This document shows, one piece after another, positions 50,952 through 62,670 of a stretch of DNA of 64,000 nucleotides. The DNA is from Nitzschia sp. DOCU1. Lineage: Eukaryota > Bacillariophyta > Bacillariophyceae > Bacillariales > Bacillariaceae. Location: assembly GCA_951394045.1 (NCBI GenBank), contig OX595988.1:62001-126000 (forward strand), written 5' to 3'. Position 1 is the stretch's first letter. Every line of letters begins with the position of its first letter. A program made the position numbers and the translations under genes. The notes under the pieces were generated by a model. That model ran no database searches. It worked only from the letters and a program-made list of their open reading frames with translations, and had not been told where the DNA came from.

Positions 50952-52523
50952 TTATAGCTCGGGAGATGATGGTCGCCCAGCACTCTCGCCTCCCAATTCA
51001 ATTCCCTCGCAATCCAACAGTAACAAGTTCGTCTTGGTATCCAACAAGGTAGCCATATTAGGCGTGGTCCGCCTTAAGTCCCCATGTACAAACTCCTTGA
51101 CATAGGTCCCCGCTTGGGTACTCAATTCCAAGCGAAAGTGATGGTCATCCACTCGTGTTCCCCTTAGAGCCAATACCTGTCGTTCTCGAGTCAAATTGGC
51201 ACGTCGATGTAATACTCGAAGGGGTGTCCGTTGTTGAATTTGGAGATTCGCCAAGTCAAAGGTCCAGTCTTGGGCAAGCTTTGCTTCCGACCAGCAATGA
51301 CACCCGTAGTGTTTGACTTTGGATTCGGTGTCGGCTTGCAATGTGGAAAAGGCCGATGCTTCGACTAACTGGAGATCGGGCGCAATCCCGACGCCCATGG
51401 GATTGCTCCCATACCATTTGGCGCTGGACTCGCCATCTCCACTATTGATTTGTTCGACAATCTGTTCCAAGTCAAGTGTCGATTCCAGCGGCCTCAAAGC
51501 ATCTACGAGTTGAATGCAAAAGGGCCTGCCCTTGGTGTTTGGCCTTAGTAACATTCGGACATCCATATCTTCTCTGCCTGACGCATGAAATTTGCACATG
51601 CCGTATATTTGATTGCCTGTTGGCAAATTGTTTTGTGTGGAAACGCCGAATCGTTGAATAATAGGACCACAAATTTGTTCTTCGACCGATGTGACACCCA
51701 GCGTGGTAGCTTCTTTCTTTGTAGTATTGTGGTCGCCATCGCCAGTAGTTACAGTAGTACTTTTTTCGTCCATGACCACAAAGGGGGTTTGAGAAACATC
51801 CCGCCTCGACTTTGTGTAATAGCCATACAAGAAAATGGGTCGTCGAAAGCCAGCCACGTGAACTTCCATGGGCATGGCATCGGCGATACCGTCTAGAACC
51901 TTGCAAGAAGCTAGCACAGCCTCGGCTTGATTGAGGGTCCACCATTGATAGCCTTGAGCTTGTAAACGACGTTCCAGAGTATCTTTGGGGTCTCCACCTT
52001 GCGTCACATAGGAATGTCTCGAGTGCCGTTTGCGCTTTTTGGCTTCTGTAATGCGATTGCGATCCAGGAGGGAATGCCCCTTGGCGGGAATGCACAAGAT
52101 ATGAATCGACAGATAACCAGCTTGTTCCGCATTGGACAATATGGGCGGTGGGTCGTCTGGTATCGACAAGATTTCTTGCAGACGTTGATGCAGGTGGTGC
52201 TTTAACTCGTGTTGAAACGTCGAATAAGGAGACGACGCCGTCGTTGATCGATGCCGATATCTCAAGAACACATCACCCCCGATCGAGACAGTATGGTTGG
52301 AGATTGTAGTAAAACGATTCTTGCCCAAGCCCCCATAGGGCTGGCATGCTTTCTCTAAGGATTCCTTGACAAGTCGAGTTGAAGCCACTTGCCACAATCC
52401 CAGGCAGACGCTGCAGATTTGTAGTGGCTCGTCTTCTTCATTGCGTAACCCAAGATACAATGCACATTTGGAGCAAACAAAGTCGTTGCTCTTTGTTTCT
52501 TCCGCTCCTCCTCCTTTGGACAT
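50952..52523 (-). CDS. PUS10: tRNA pseudouridine synthase Pus10
   Basis: 523 residues from the ATG at 52521-52523. The frame is open a little further up but only with a non-ATG codon. A CxxC...CxxC zinc ribbon (CSKC, CSVC) and a THUMP-like region fill the N-terminal half. The catalytic half carries the Pus10 signature FLYGYYTKSRRDVSQTPF (about 231-248) and GREDMDVRMLL with the catalytic Asp (about 316-326). The C-terminal block reads HFRLELSTQAGTYVKEFVHGD. In archaea and animals Pus10 makes pseudouridine 54 (and 55) in the T-loop of tRNAs. Length and domain order are complete. No intron is needed. Pus10 is absent from fungi, so its presence here fits a stramenopile. Confidence 0.92.
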   Translation of the reverse strand: MSKGGGAEETKSNDFVCSKCALYLGLRNEEDEPLQICSVCLGLWQVASTRLVKESLEKACQPYGGLGKNRFTTISNHTVSIGGDVFLRYRHRSTTASSPYSTFQHELKHHLHQRLQEILSIPDDPPPILSNAEQAGYLSIHILCIPAKGHSLLDRNRITEAKKRKRHSRHSYVTQGGDPKDTLERRLQAQGYQWWTLNQAEAVLASCKVLDGIADAMPMEVHVAGFRRPIFLYGYYTKSRRDVSQTPFVVMDEKSTTVTTGDGDHNTTKKEATTLGVTSVEEQICGPIIQRFGVSTQNNLPTGNQIYGMCKFHASGREDMDVRMLLRPNTKGRPFCIQLVDALRPLESTLDLEQIVEQINSGDGESSAKWYGSNPMGVGIAPDLQLVEASAFSTLQADTESKVKHYGCHCWSEAKLAQDWTFDLANLQIQQRTPLRVLHRRANLTRERQVLALRGTRVDDHHFRLELSTQAGTYVKEFVHGDLRRTTPNMATLLDTKTNLLLLDCEGIELGGESAGRPSSPEL

Positions 52524-53611
52524 GCTCAAGTGTGTCAATGGCAAATCAATGAGAGAGACCCCGTCACCACATAGTCGCCGTCGGCATCATTTTAAGATCT
52601 TTTTGAGTGGGAGGCATCATCACGCGCGATGCACGTGCATTCGACCCTTTAGACCCGATCAATCTCCCTCCACGTGGTGAAAATCTCTCTCTCTCTGCTC
52701 TCTCATCGTCATTATCGCATCATGTGTCCTCTCCACTTTTCTTCTTCCCGTCTCATCCATCTACTTCCAAATTTGCCCGTCTATTTGAGTAGCGACGAGG
52801 GCGATTCGGCAATGACTGACGCCGGTACTACGATGCAAGGGTCTACGGTAGTAGCTCCACTGGAGCGGCCGAAGAAAAGCAGTGGCGGCAACTTCTCTTC
52901 AACGGCAGCTGCTGGAGCAAACTACTCAACCCCATACCGGTAGTCCTTCAATGATCTTGCAACATGATCAGCAAATACCAGCGACGGTAATGTATTATCC
53001 GGGCTGTCCTTATCAGAATGCCTCGCCGCCGCGTTCCAGCTGCGTCGATTTCTTCGGATATGGGCGGCGATGATCTTTGGCCTCTGCAGACTCCAAGTTG
53101 TTAATGTGAATCAATACGTCTAGTTGTGGAAACGGACAACCGGAAGCCAATGGACGAAACGAATAAAACGTTTGAGTACATGGCATAATGATGAATCATC
53201 CGCGATTCTTCTTCTTCTTGATTTTGTTGAAACTACCGTTCGTTCCAAGAAAAGACAAATGAGTTTGCTGGCGGCAAGAGGACAATCATCTTGGAACTAA
53301 TAGTTGACTTGAGAACTGCCTGCTTGAGATTTACGAAATCGAATCATTCGCCTTGGGCAGTGAACGAGTCTCGTCGGCGATTGGATCCTCTTGGATCTAC
53401 GGGACTTGAGAGAAGCTTTTTTCAGCACAACATTAGCCTTGAGCAGTGGGGACTCTCCTCAGTGATTGGATGCCAACCAAGACTCCCGTGATACCATATG
53501 CGGCCCTTCCTAACTGAGGACATGACTGCAACTACTAGCAGCTTGTCTAGTTGTGAAAAGGGGCACAAAGGGAAGGCAAAGGTTGAAATGAACACAACTT
53601 TTGTGAATCTA
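52524..53611. other. intergenic, no firm gene
   Basis: A short frame at about 52812-52943 (MTDAGTTMQGSTVVAPLERPKK...) and the next one (52882-53073) could be pieces of a small broken gene, but neither has a known domain. Confidence 0.3.
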
Positions 53612-54608
53612 TCATGAAAAAATAGCGTCAAGGTCATGCTCGCATATGGGATCAATCAGGCTTTCCAAGCGAGGTATATTGCCAGAATCATCTTTCTGTT
53701 TGGATTGATTGCCGACGATTGTCGAGGATTTCGGACTTGTGGAAGTGGATGGGACAACCAGTCGCTCTACGGCTAGCGACAAATTGGAAAGGCTCAAAAT
53801 TTGGGGTAAAGTGGGAGGATCATCGAGCGAATCCTCATGATTGCTGAACAGCCGACCATCACCATCATTGGCAGGAGGATGGTGACCGCCAAAGAAATCA
53901 CAGCAGGCTTCGAGCGTCATAGGGGTGCCAGTACTCGGTTTACTCCTAGTTGCTCTACTACAGTCACCAGCAGAGGATTCGGCATTCCTGTTGTGCCCAC
54001 CGAGACGAGTCATTCGAGTACACAACAAGGGGTCGGATCGCCGGAAGTTTGGGTGCGTATAGCCACCTTTCCATGGGCCTCGTGCGAAACGATCAAACTC
54101 CCAGACATTCTGGGAAATACATCAAGTTTAGACGGAACGTCAAACAATGGTTCAGCTGTGAATCCGTCTCGGGATATTCTCTTCCCGCCAAGGTGTTTCT
54201 TGTACCTACCAATTGTCTCTGAAAGGACTTGTATTTCGTTTGTTTGGAGAAGAATCGGGGCAGAATGTTCTTTACAAATTGTTCAACGTTGTGAACTTTG
54301 AAGCCGTTGCCATCGGGTGTCCATGATACGATAGACTCTAGCCCTTGCTCATGTGCTGCGTTTACAAGGCGATGGAGCTTGAATGGGAACGAACAACCGA
54401 GCGCATCAGCACTACGAAGATCCTTTGTGTTGTTGTCCTGGTACATCATCCTACGTCGTTGCTCGAAAAACCGTTCTTCGGGACCATCAAGCATCGACGG
54501 AGTCACGCGAGACTCTATCGCTACCCAACGACAACTTTCTTGTTGCGAAGGCGTCGTGGCCCCGTTTTGTACGATCTGCGCTTGTTTGATCGCTTCGTCA
54601 TTTATCAT
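53612..54608 (-). CDS. heat shock factor-type DNA-binding protein, two exons
   Basis: Exon 1 is 54608-54210 and exon 2 is 54109-53612. The 100-bp intron (GTAGGT...TTTCCCAG) is in phase 0 after FQRQL. The product is 298 residues. The HSF winged-helix domain (about 77-180) is complete: FPFKLHRLVNAAHEQGLESI, W.PDGNGFKVHNVEQFV, LPRFFSKQTKYKSFQRQL|NVWEFDRF, GPWKGGYTHPNFRR. No heptad-repeat (HR-A/B) trimerisation coil is visible after it. The tail is low complexity and ends in ESLIDPICEHDLDAIFS. HSFs bind nGAAn elements; here a transcription factor role is inferred. It is paralogous to the gene at 57467. Confidence 0.9.
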
Positions 54609-55260
54609 TATCCTTGAAACTCCCGTGTGCTCGTTATGATGATAGAGTTAAAACTGGCTCTTTTGGATGGCAACAAAGTTCGATGATAACGGTGATGGTT
54701 CTCGTAGATTCCATCTTCGCCAGATAGTGAAACAGATAGTGACTGTCGAGAAGCCCACGCTACTTCTAGTGACTACTGCTAGCTTGTCCAAGATCTATAA
54801 ATTAGTGGTACTACGTTCAGGGCGGGTTTCATTGACTCTTAGACTATTTGTTTTCGTCGTTGCACGATTATCATGGCATGGGAGCAGCAGCGCTCCTGTG
54901 ACCAAACAAGCGTTACAGCAATCCTACATTGCTCCGAGTAGAGACTTCTCTTCTATTGTGTATGATATTATGCTCTGTCAATCGAAAATTATTCCTACTA
55001 CTACGATTAAAGCAGCGAAAAGTGCGCGCTCTCCATTTAGCAGCTAGAGTAGAATACTTGCTAATAGAAGAATTGTATGTGATATCCACTACTAGGATCA
55101 ATCCGCATCTTCTTTGGAATTAGTCTCTCGTCAGCATGATGATGAACGTCACACTACAACCTGCAATTATGGTACAAGATGGTGTAATTCCGTCTTGAGA
55201 AGAAAGTGGCGTTCCATCTAGTACTTTGATCCGTCGTGACTATGACCGAGGACCAAACCA
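54609..55260. other. intergenic, no gene seen
   Basis: Upstream region of the first HSF gene. No recognisable feature. Confidence 0.35.
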
Positions 55261-56301
55261 TCAGCGAGCTCTACAATAGTCATGCAAGATACTTTGTGCT
55301 GCCGTCACTGTAGGATTGTCCTTTGAAACCAAAGTACTGTCATAAATGATGTCCATTTGCTGTGTGCCATTGAAAATGGCTGGTAGCCATAGAAATACCG
55401 ACACTAGCGTTGTAGTGACAAGGACCAGAATGAATGCAGCCCATAAGCATGGAACGGGAGCCAGCGGTCCTGAATAAGTAGTACCATTGCTCTTTGGATT
55501 GTCTTCAAGTTGGAACTGTTGAACACGTTGATGTCGACGCCGACGCCATAAGATCTCCACCACAATCAACTGTGGCACGACAATCATATAAAATAGTCCA
55601 TTTTCCAGCAGTATCGAACCTTGCCAAGATGTGTACAAGATGAATGCTCCATATATTGCTGAATACAAACGAAAGAGTGGAGCCCCCAAGACACATCCAT
55701 ATAACCGCCATGCCCACAGGCGGTGTTGTAGAGTGTCTTTGTTCTTGCCGACGACTTGTCGATAAGTTTGAACGGCACAAATCCCGACCGAAAGACCCAA
55801 AATGACATTGCCAATATCTTCATGAGCATTACAACGTGAAGTCTTGTACCGAATCGTCCACAGTGTGGCACTAGTACTTGTCACAAACGCAGCTCCAATG
55901 TAGATTCGACCGATCCAACGATGCCAGGGAAGACGCGATGCTGGATGACGCAGAAAAGGCAACAGTTGAATCGGTCCCGCCACCATGAGAAGGACACCCC
56001 CGACAAAATGGACTACCATCAAGGCATTGGCCAGGTTGCTGTCGTGGCGATACAAGTGGCGATCCGTAGCGTCCCATATGCTTCCAATCGCATCTTTATC
56101 GTTCAACACCAGATAAGCTTTCAGGTAATGAAAGGCCGCAAAGGCAGCAAAGATCAAGCCCATGATCCAAACGCTCGTAACGAGTAGTATTGTTACTGTT
56201 GCGGGGGTTTGTACAGTGTCATCATTCCTAGGCGCTGCTTGAGGCGTTTGCGCAAAAAGCAAGGCCGTCGTCTCGTCGTCGTTGTTCTGCTGCCACTTCA
56301 T
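55261..56301 (-). CDS. multi-pass membrane protein, DUF2306-like
   Basis: 346 residues from the ATG at 56299-56301, with no intron. After about 35 polar residues there are about eight hydrophobic segments: TVTILLVTSVWIMGLIFAAF, ANALMVVHFVGGVLLMVAGP, IYIGAAFVTSTSATLW, VILGLSVGICAVQTY and so on, with a last one at LWAAFILVLVTTTLVSVFLWL. The HRWIGRIYIG motif and the H..G..Y pattern match the DUF2306 family of unknown function. A histidine in HRWIGR and another in VVHFVGG suggest a possible haem or metal site, but this is inference. No neighbour hints at a role. Confidence 0.75.
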   Translation of the reverse strand: MKWQQNNDDETTALLFAQTPQAAPRNDDTVQTPATVTILLVTSVWIMGLIFAAFAAFHYLKAYLVLNDKDAIGSIWDATDRHLYRHDSNLANALMVVHFVGGVLLMVAGPIQLLPFLRHPASRLPWHRWIGRIYIGAAFVTSTSATLWTIRYKTSRCNAHEDIGNVILGLSVGICAVQTYRQVVGKNKDTLQHRLWAWRLYGCVLGAPLFRLYSAIYGAFILYTSWQGSILLENGLFYMIVVPQLIVVEILWRRRRHQRVQQFQLEDNPKSNGTTYSGPLAPVPCLWAAFILVLVTTTLVSVFLWLPAIFNGTQQMDIIYDSTLVSKDNPTVTAAQSILHDYCRAR

Positions 56302-57466
56302 CGTGCAGCTTTCTGAGATCGTTTGCGTTGCCAGGCTGTTGATGATAGGATGCTAACTGCCTCACATCCTCCCATTCAGTCGGTCATTGCTTCGCGAGAT
56401 CGATTGATGGGATAGACAATGCAATCGTCGGGGGGGGGGGGAGCCCATTATCACCATTGGCGGCAGCGATGACCCGAAATGATAGAGTGGATCCACAACG
56501 TACAGTAATGGATGGCGAAATATTAGGTTATGAGGCAGCAATTCTCTTTCAGTTGATTAGTTGGACTATGATCGCGGGTTCAGATCGCGATGAACGGAGA
56601 AAGACGTGGCCATGGGCAGTCGTCGTTGTTTCGCAATGGGTTTATGATCTTAAGTGCTCTACCGGTACGTCATTGGCATGTAGCTACTTGCCGTATGCTT
56701 TGGGTTAAAAGCGATGGCTATATTAGTACGCTGCTAGAGTTACTAGCTAACTACTATCATCGCGTCGAACCATATAGTACTACTAGGTAGTAGTAATAGC
56801 GAGGAGCCCTTCTTTCTCGACGCTATCGTCGATGCTAGCTCAGCGTCGCCAAGCTGCGTAGAATAAGCCCTAATCCGCATGATGCTAACAAAAGTCATAG
56901 GATAGTTTGGGTTCCCCCGAGCAAAAGCATTTATAAGACAAGCTCGGCATCACTGCCCGGTTCGATGCGATACCGCTTCTTCTTGGTAAAAAAGTGAGCC
57001 ACAAATCTCTTCGATGTGTGCAGTCCAAAAAGAGAACTCTGTAGAAGAGAAGCAGAGAAGCGTGCTGTTGCTGTTCGTGGCCCCGAAGGACTGAGAACAT
57101 TGCGAAATACCGGTAGAAATCGGAAAGCGAAGACTCAAATTCGAAGCCCGGAAGATTAGGTAGGTTGGGCTTATGTACAAAGTTCAAGGCCAACCAGAGA
57201 AGATATTTAATGAAGGCCCCTTTTTTGTAGTAACTGACTGTTCGTCTTTCTGCTGTTCGAGCGCAAAAATCGTTACTCCGGCGAATTCGTCGTATCAACA
57301 TTGTTCTCTGAATCCCCGTCCTGAGATCAAATTCGAAGCTACCGGTACATAACAATCATGGTTAATTAAGAGAACAGCTTCATAGTACCGCTCTACCGGT
57401 AGGCAGTACAAAAACACGGTTAGCGCGGCTGCTGTTGGAAATCGAAAAGCGCTCTAATGAAAACCC
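56302..57466. other. intergenic with poly-G tract
   Basis: A run of G at about 56431-56441. No gene was recognised. Confidence 0.35.
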
Positions 57467-58503
57467 ATGGGGCATACTGAAGTGGCAAGGAAGAACCCAG
57501 GAAGAAACCCTCTAATGAGACCCGCCACTCTACCCAGAGAACTGCAGTCGACTCCAACCACCCTTGGGGGCCCACAAATCCCCAAGTGTGCTCACACAAA
57601 AAGAGGAAAGAGCGAAAGAATGATTGATGAACTGATCCCCATTACCGTGCCGGAACACATCAACTCCTACAATGACATGCAGCTTTTGGAACATCAAAGG
57701 ACTGCATTGCAAAGGATGAACGCATCGCATCGATTCCTGCAACGGATCGAGAGAAGAAATACTAACAGTAACAAACTGGATGCCCCTGAATCCTTTCCGC
57801 TCAAACTTCACCGACTGTTAAATGCTGCGCAAGAAGAAAGCTTTGAGTCGATCGTTGCATGGGGACCGGAAGGAATCGGATTCAAAGTATATAATGTCGA
57901 ACGATTCGTGAAAGAAGTTTTACCAAGATTCTTCGCAAAACAGAGTCGATACAAGTCTTTCCAGAGGCAACTGGTAAGTCCGCAGTTGCGTAAAAAGCGA
58001 GGGATTATTCTTGTTTCCGTTGGAGCTGAATCTCGTCCTTCTTCCTTCCACTCAAAACCTTCTCGACGAAATAGAACATGTGGGAGTTTGATCGTATCAC
58101 TCGGGGCCCCATGAAAGGCGGCTACACCCATCACTTGTTCCTGCGATCGCAGCCTGGTTTGTGTGACGGTATGGTCCGACAAACAAAGTCTGTAGTTCGA
58201 GAATATGGGAGTGCGTCGAGCGACGGTTCTTCCTGCAGCACAACCCCCGACATCCGGTACCGTCAGTCATGCAGTTCTAATTGGGCATTGCCAAGACCCA
58301 GGACCCTTGCCGAATACCTCGACCTCTTCCAAAAACAAGAAGATCAAACGCCCACGCCACCCATTATTGACAACAATCTCTGGGACATTTCATGTTGCGA
58401 CGACGAGGACAGCAGCTTGTTCGATTGTGCGGATCGATATATGATTGCCAGTGGGAGTTTGATCGACCCAATTTTGTATGACCTGGACACAATTTTCTCG
58501 TAG
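57467..58503 (+). CDS. heat shock factor-type DNA-binding protein, two exons (second copy)
   Basis: Exon 1 is 57467-57973 and exon 2 is 58075-58503. The 101-bp intron (GTAAGT...ACGAAATAG) is in phase 0 after FQRQL, the same position as in the gene at 53612. The product is 311 residues from the first ATG; a later in-frame ATG (MIDELIP, 57620) is also possible. The HSF domain is complete: FPLKLHRLLNAAQEESFESI, GPEGIGFKVYNVERFV, LPRFFAKQSRYKSFQRQL|NMWEFDRI, GPMKGGYTHHLFLR. The tail ends SLIDPILYDLDTIFS, close to that of the other gene. No HR-A/B coil is seen. Upstream of the domain are about 100 basic, Thr/Pro-rich residues. Confidence 0.9.
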
Positions 58504-59296
58504 ACATTTCCTGTCAGGGGAAAAGTGCAATCGATAAGGCGCAGCCGCCAACTGTTACTGGCGTTGTCAAGTTCCGGCTGTGCCACCTGATCAGGTGCCC
58601 ACTACTCGTCGCCCCAGGGCGTGCACGGATGTTGTGGGAGATCCACTTGATTGATCTCGAAGGAACGTTTGCCTTGTGTTTCCGTTCCACCCAAAAGCAA
58701 TTAGTAACCACATCAAGAGAAGCAGCCCACGCCCAACGCGCTGAGACGCGGCCTGCGGCCATTCCTCATACATGAGCTCCTCGTCATCATTGAACTAATA
58801 GTGTAATCATGTTTGGCTGGCTAGCTATCTATCTGTTGATTCCGTGGATGCTAATGAATGGTTTTGTGCTCAAGCTTCATTGAGATGGCGCTGTCATCGG
58901 CACGAATTCCCTCCTTTTTTTAGTTTAATCCAAGCGAGAGATCCGGGAGGGAGCCAGAATGACGAAGTACCAGCGGAATGCGCAGCACGAAGGCAGTCCA
59001 TTGAGTCAATTATCTGGGGGGCGCAGACAGACGATCGATGAAGGCAAGGCCGATAGAGTAGTCAGAATAGGTCCATGAAGACTACTACGTGCACTTGTGA
59101 ACTGTAAAAGGGGGTGCTCTAGAGGATGCTTTAACTGTATACCAAAGAGAGTGTGCAACACAACTCTTCGAAGATGTCATACCCAGTCATGATGATGACA
59201 CCCACCGTCAACTAGAGAGCGTTCGGGGTATGTCATGGACTCGTCACGCATAAATATCGATCAAAATTCTTGTTGCCCTTACTCTCGTCGAAAGTC
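58504..59296. other. intergenic, no gene seen
   Basis: Between the convergent second HSF gene (plus) and the five-exon gene (minus). Probably both 3' UTRs; nothing else was recognised. Confidence 0.35.
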
Positions 59297-61281
59297 CTAA
59301 CTAATGACAACTTCCGGATATTGTGGCTCCATCTCTAGCAAAGGTCCTCGGACCTCAGCCTCACCATCTTCCTTGGCGACACAGTACTTGTAAAGCGAAA
59401 AGCCAAAGACCACCGATGAAACCAAGAGCACAATCAATGATACGGCACCAGTCGTGTGATCCCGGCCACGTTCTAAAAGACCTTTTCCAATAGAAATTTT
59501 TCCAGTAGAATGGCCACCAGTAAATCCAGGAATTTGGACTTCGGTGATAGTTCCCTAGGAACGAAGCAAGCAACAATTGATGAGCAAAGACGATCATGCA
59601 AATATATTTCTAGCCGCAAGGCTCGGTCCGTTCATACCTGATTTCCAGCGAGTTGTACATCACCGAAAGTAGCCGTCATCATTCTGGTCTTTGTCTTGAA
59701 TTTCATACACTAGAAATGAAAGAAGTAGAAAGCGAGCATGCAGTGAGGGCGCATTGCCTTCGCGATAAGTTAACTACACCGTCAACCGCATACTGTACAT
59801 ACCTGATTGACGTTGTTATAGTCGGCAGCGTCGTGACATTGAAAGGTATAATCATACGCGTCATCATCCATGTCCCCATGATCCCCATCGTAGTCATCTC
59901 CTTGGTCAGCAAAGGCCGCGTTGTATATGTATCGGTCTCCATTCAGATTCTTTTGATAGTTCTTGCCGGCGACATGAAAAGTCAAATCATAGGTCTTGCA
60001 GGGTTGACATTGCTTATAGACATCAAAGGCATCATTCCAAGTCGAAAGATATTGCTCCAAACTCCATATATTATTCTTGACATCTTTCGGATGACCATCT
60101 CCATTGTAGGTGGAATTGTAAAGTTCATTGTAATAATACAAAAGATTGGTATTGTTGGTAGAACACATGGTTTGTGTCAGCTCCTCATCGCCTCCGTCAC
60201 CACCACCTTCTCCTTCGGCGTATCCCTCACACACCGTGGAATGCATGACTTGATCGACTGTGAGGGAGCCTTGATATTCTTCAATACATCCCTGGTCGGT
60301 GTACAATCCAATTCCCATATCTCCGTAGGGCTCGGGTTTGAGAGCATAGCGAATCGTTTTGCCGGTGGATTGATCGGTAAAAGTAGTTGCTACGCATCCT
60401 TGGGGCCAAGCTTCCCGGTCGCCTTGCATAAAGACATATTCTTTATCAGTCCATACACAATCTCCTTCGTGCTTAAAGAGTTGCTCCATCCATTCATTGT
60501 AGTTCGGTTCCCGGAAGAAACCCAACAAGGTGAAGTGGGTGTTAGGAAGGCTTTTGATAAAGAAAGAAACGACGGTGGTGAGGCTTGTTTATATGTTCGT
60601 TTTCATCCAACACAAGCTTTGCATCTCACTACTCACTGGCAGTCCATGGGAACACACCGAGTACTCTTGCCGTACTTGCACGCTTGATCGTTCCAAGAAT
60701 TACTCTTCCGATCGTAGTATTTATATTCTCCTACTCCATTGCCTGCATAGTTTTCATCCACGTACTAAAGAAAGAAGAGTGTGAGTTTTACCGCACTAGT
60801 AGGTACCGGCATAAAGTACAACTTCAGGCAAAATGATGTAGCTTACAGCAGCCCAAAGGAGAAAACGCCGGCAACCCGAATTGCGATTATCGCCACCGCC
60901 ATCTTCGTCGTCGCCTTGATTCCACCAGCAACCATCATTGTCGTCACAGTAATCGCAATCAATATACCACCCCAGCGCTCTCCAGGCTTGAGCGTAATCG
61001 TCATAATATGTTTCGGCTCCATCCGCAAAGAGTTTGTAGTAAGGAGATTCTTCGCTCATGTATTCACTGGATGTCAAACGTCTCAAATGTTCTTGAGCGA
61101 GGGGACTCAGTTCTCCTGAAGCAGGTTGAAACTCGGTGCCATCTTGCAATGTCGTCCAAGGCAAGCCTGAATCATAACGATCCTTCACATCTTTCCCGAT
61201 AACGGTACGTGCGGATGCATCCACCGGCGAGGAGCTTAGACCTAGCATCAACAGGGAAGCAGCAGATACTTTCAAAATCAT
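59297..61281 (-). CDS. five-exon type I membrane protein of a diatom secreted-protein family
   Basis: Exons on the minus strand: 61281-60847, 60764-60637, 60550-59803, 59709-59638, 59554-59297. The introns are 82, 86, 93 and 83 bp, all GT-AG, and the frame runs through to a TAG at 59297-59299. The spliced product is 546 residues. A signal peptide (KVSAASLLMLGLSSSPVDA) leads into a Cys/Asp-rich luminal part with CDYCDDNDGCWW, YVDENYAGNGVGEYKYYDR, MDCHLPNTHFTLLGFFREP, CVATTFTDQ, CQPCKTYDLT and CMKFKTKTRM. Near the C-terminus is one membrane helix (AVSLIVLLVSSVVFGFSLY) followed by an acidic tail ending PQYPEVVIS. The MDCH...LLGFF motif with the YxxGNG segment recurs, to my knowledge, in many diatom proteins of unknown function. 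Joining the exons makes the cysteine motifs continuous, which supports the model. Confidence 0.85.
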
Positions 61282-62670
61282 GATGCTCGTGTTGGTCGCG
61301 TTTATTTCAGTATTTCAATGAAAGAAAATGAAACAATCACAATCGCCACCGCTTCAACAATAACTACAACAAGATTGATGCTTGTTTGATGCGAGAAAGC
61401 TTGTGGGAACCAAGAAACAGGCTAGCCTTACATGTGCTTACCCATTCGATGGCTGCTTCACTCAATATGACAACCTGCCACACTCACGAAGTTCCATCCA
61501 ACAGAAGGAGCGCGCCAAAATTACACTCAATAACATGTTTCAAAAAATTTGTATGTATCTGAAATCGTTAGATACATAGGGCCAAAAAAGTCTAAACGAA
61601 TCAATCTTCATTTCTCATACAAAATATGCGCACCTCCTCCAATGAGTATTGTAAATAGGCTGATACAGGCCATATTCTCTTTACGGACCTGAAGGGTTAT
61701 TGACGAGGCGGGCAGCCTATTGTGCCAATGGCGCGCGCGATAATTCGACTGTTTCGATCCGGAAGAGGGATAGCATGATGGCATCGTTCAAGCTAACCAA
61801 GTACTACAAGCTACCATAGTAAGCAATACGACGTGAGTCGTAAATTAAATTGGCTCCTTCTTCCAACCCAACGGAACAATGGCAAGCACGCAACTACCGC
61901 CAGTACCACGGCATCACGAGTGATGAAGAGAGGACTAATCGCCGTGCTGGTGCGCCAATGCATTCTGGCGTACATGGTGTTGTGGTGGCGCTGAGTGCTT
62001 ACCAAAGAGACTCGAACTTCGAGCGTCAGACGGACTCGCATCTTGCAAGGTTCGGCTGGCCATCTCCCTTCAATAGTTGGTTCTTTGTCCTGAGACTACT
62101 ACGGTAAGAATCTAAGAATAACCACGTTCCTCTGACTATCGTACCGCTACTACTACGAAAAAGGTAGGGGCCTACTGCCGCAAATTAGCGGTAGGCGATA
62201 GTATGAGGTGGCGGCCCTGTTCCAAACAATAGTCGCTGCGGACTGTGAGCAGCTATGGGTGACAACCCGTGATAAGACTTTTTGGCATGGCGGGCGCGCA
62301 CGGTGGCACGCCTCTAATTTCTCAACGCGCGCATCATGCTATTGCGATTGTCACCGAAGGCCGACAATGGCGAAACTTCAAACGAAGAAAAGTGGTTCAT
62401 AGAGTTGATAACTTTCTCTCCGCAGCTTACCACAGCTTCAACATACTCTTTAGAGGCTACCTTTATCTGGGGAGAAATTATTTTCGAGCGGTTATAGAGA
62501 TATCATTGGATATCTTCAAGTAGTAATTTAGGGGTTGCCATGCTGCCACCGGGGGTTGATCTCTCGGATTTTCGATACCGCCTGAGTTAAAGACGGCGGT
62601 TGAATGCCTTTTCAATATTAATACTACTAAATGGTGGTGGCATGAGTCATCACTGCATCGGAAAATTGGC
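61282..62670. other. intergenic, no gene seen
   Basis: Upstream flank of the five-exon gene and beyond. Many short frames; none recognised. Confidence 0.35.

Noticed and set aside
56885..57355. 156-codon minus-strand frame upstream of the second HSF gene
   Set aside because: No domain, no signal, Phe/Leu/Arg-rich chance composition.
59653..60687. 344-codon plus-strand frame opposite the five-exon gene
   Set aside because: Ile/Val-rich shadow of an Asp/Tyr-rich coding strand, with the intron ends on the other strand being consistent.
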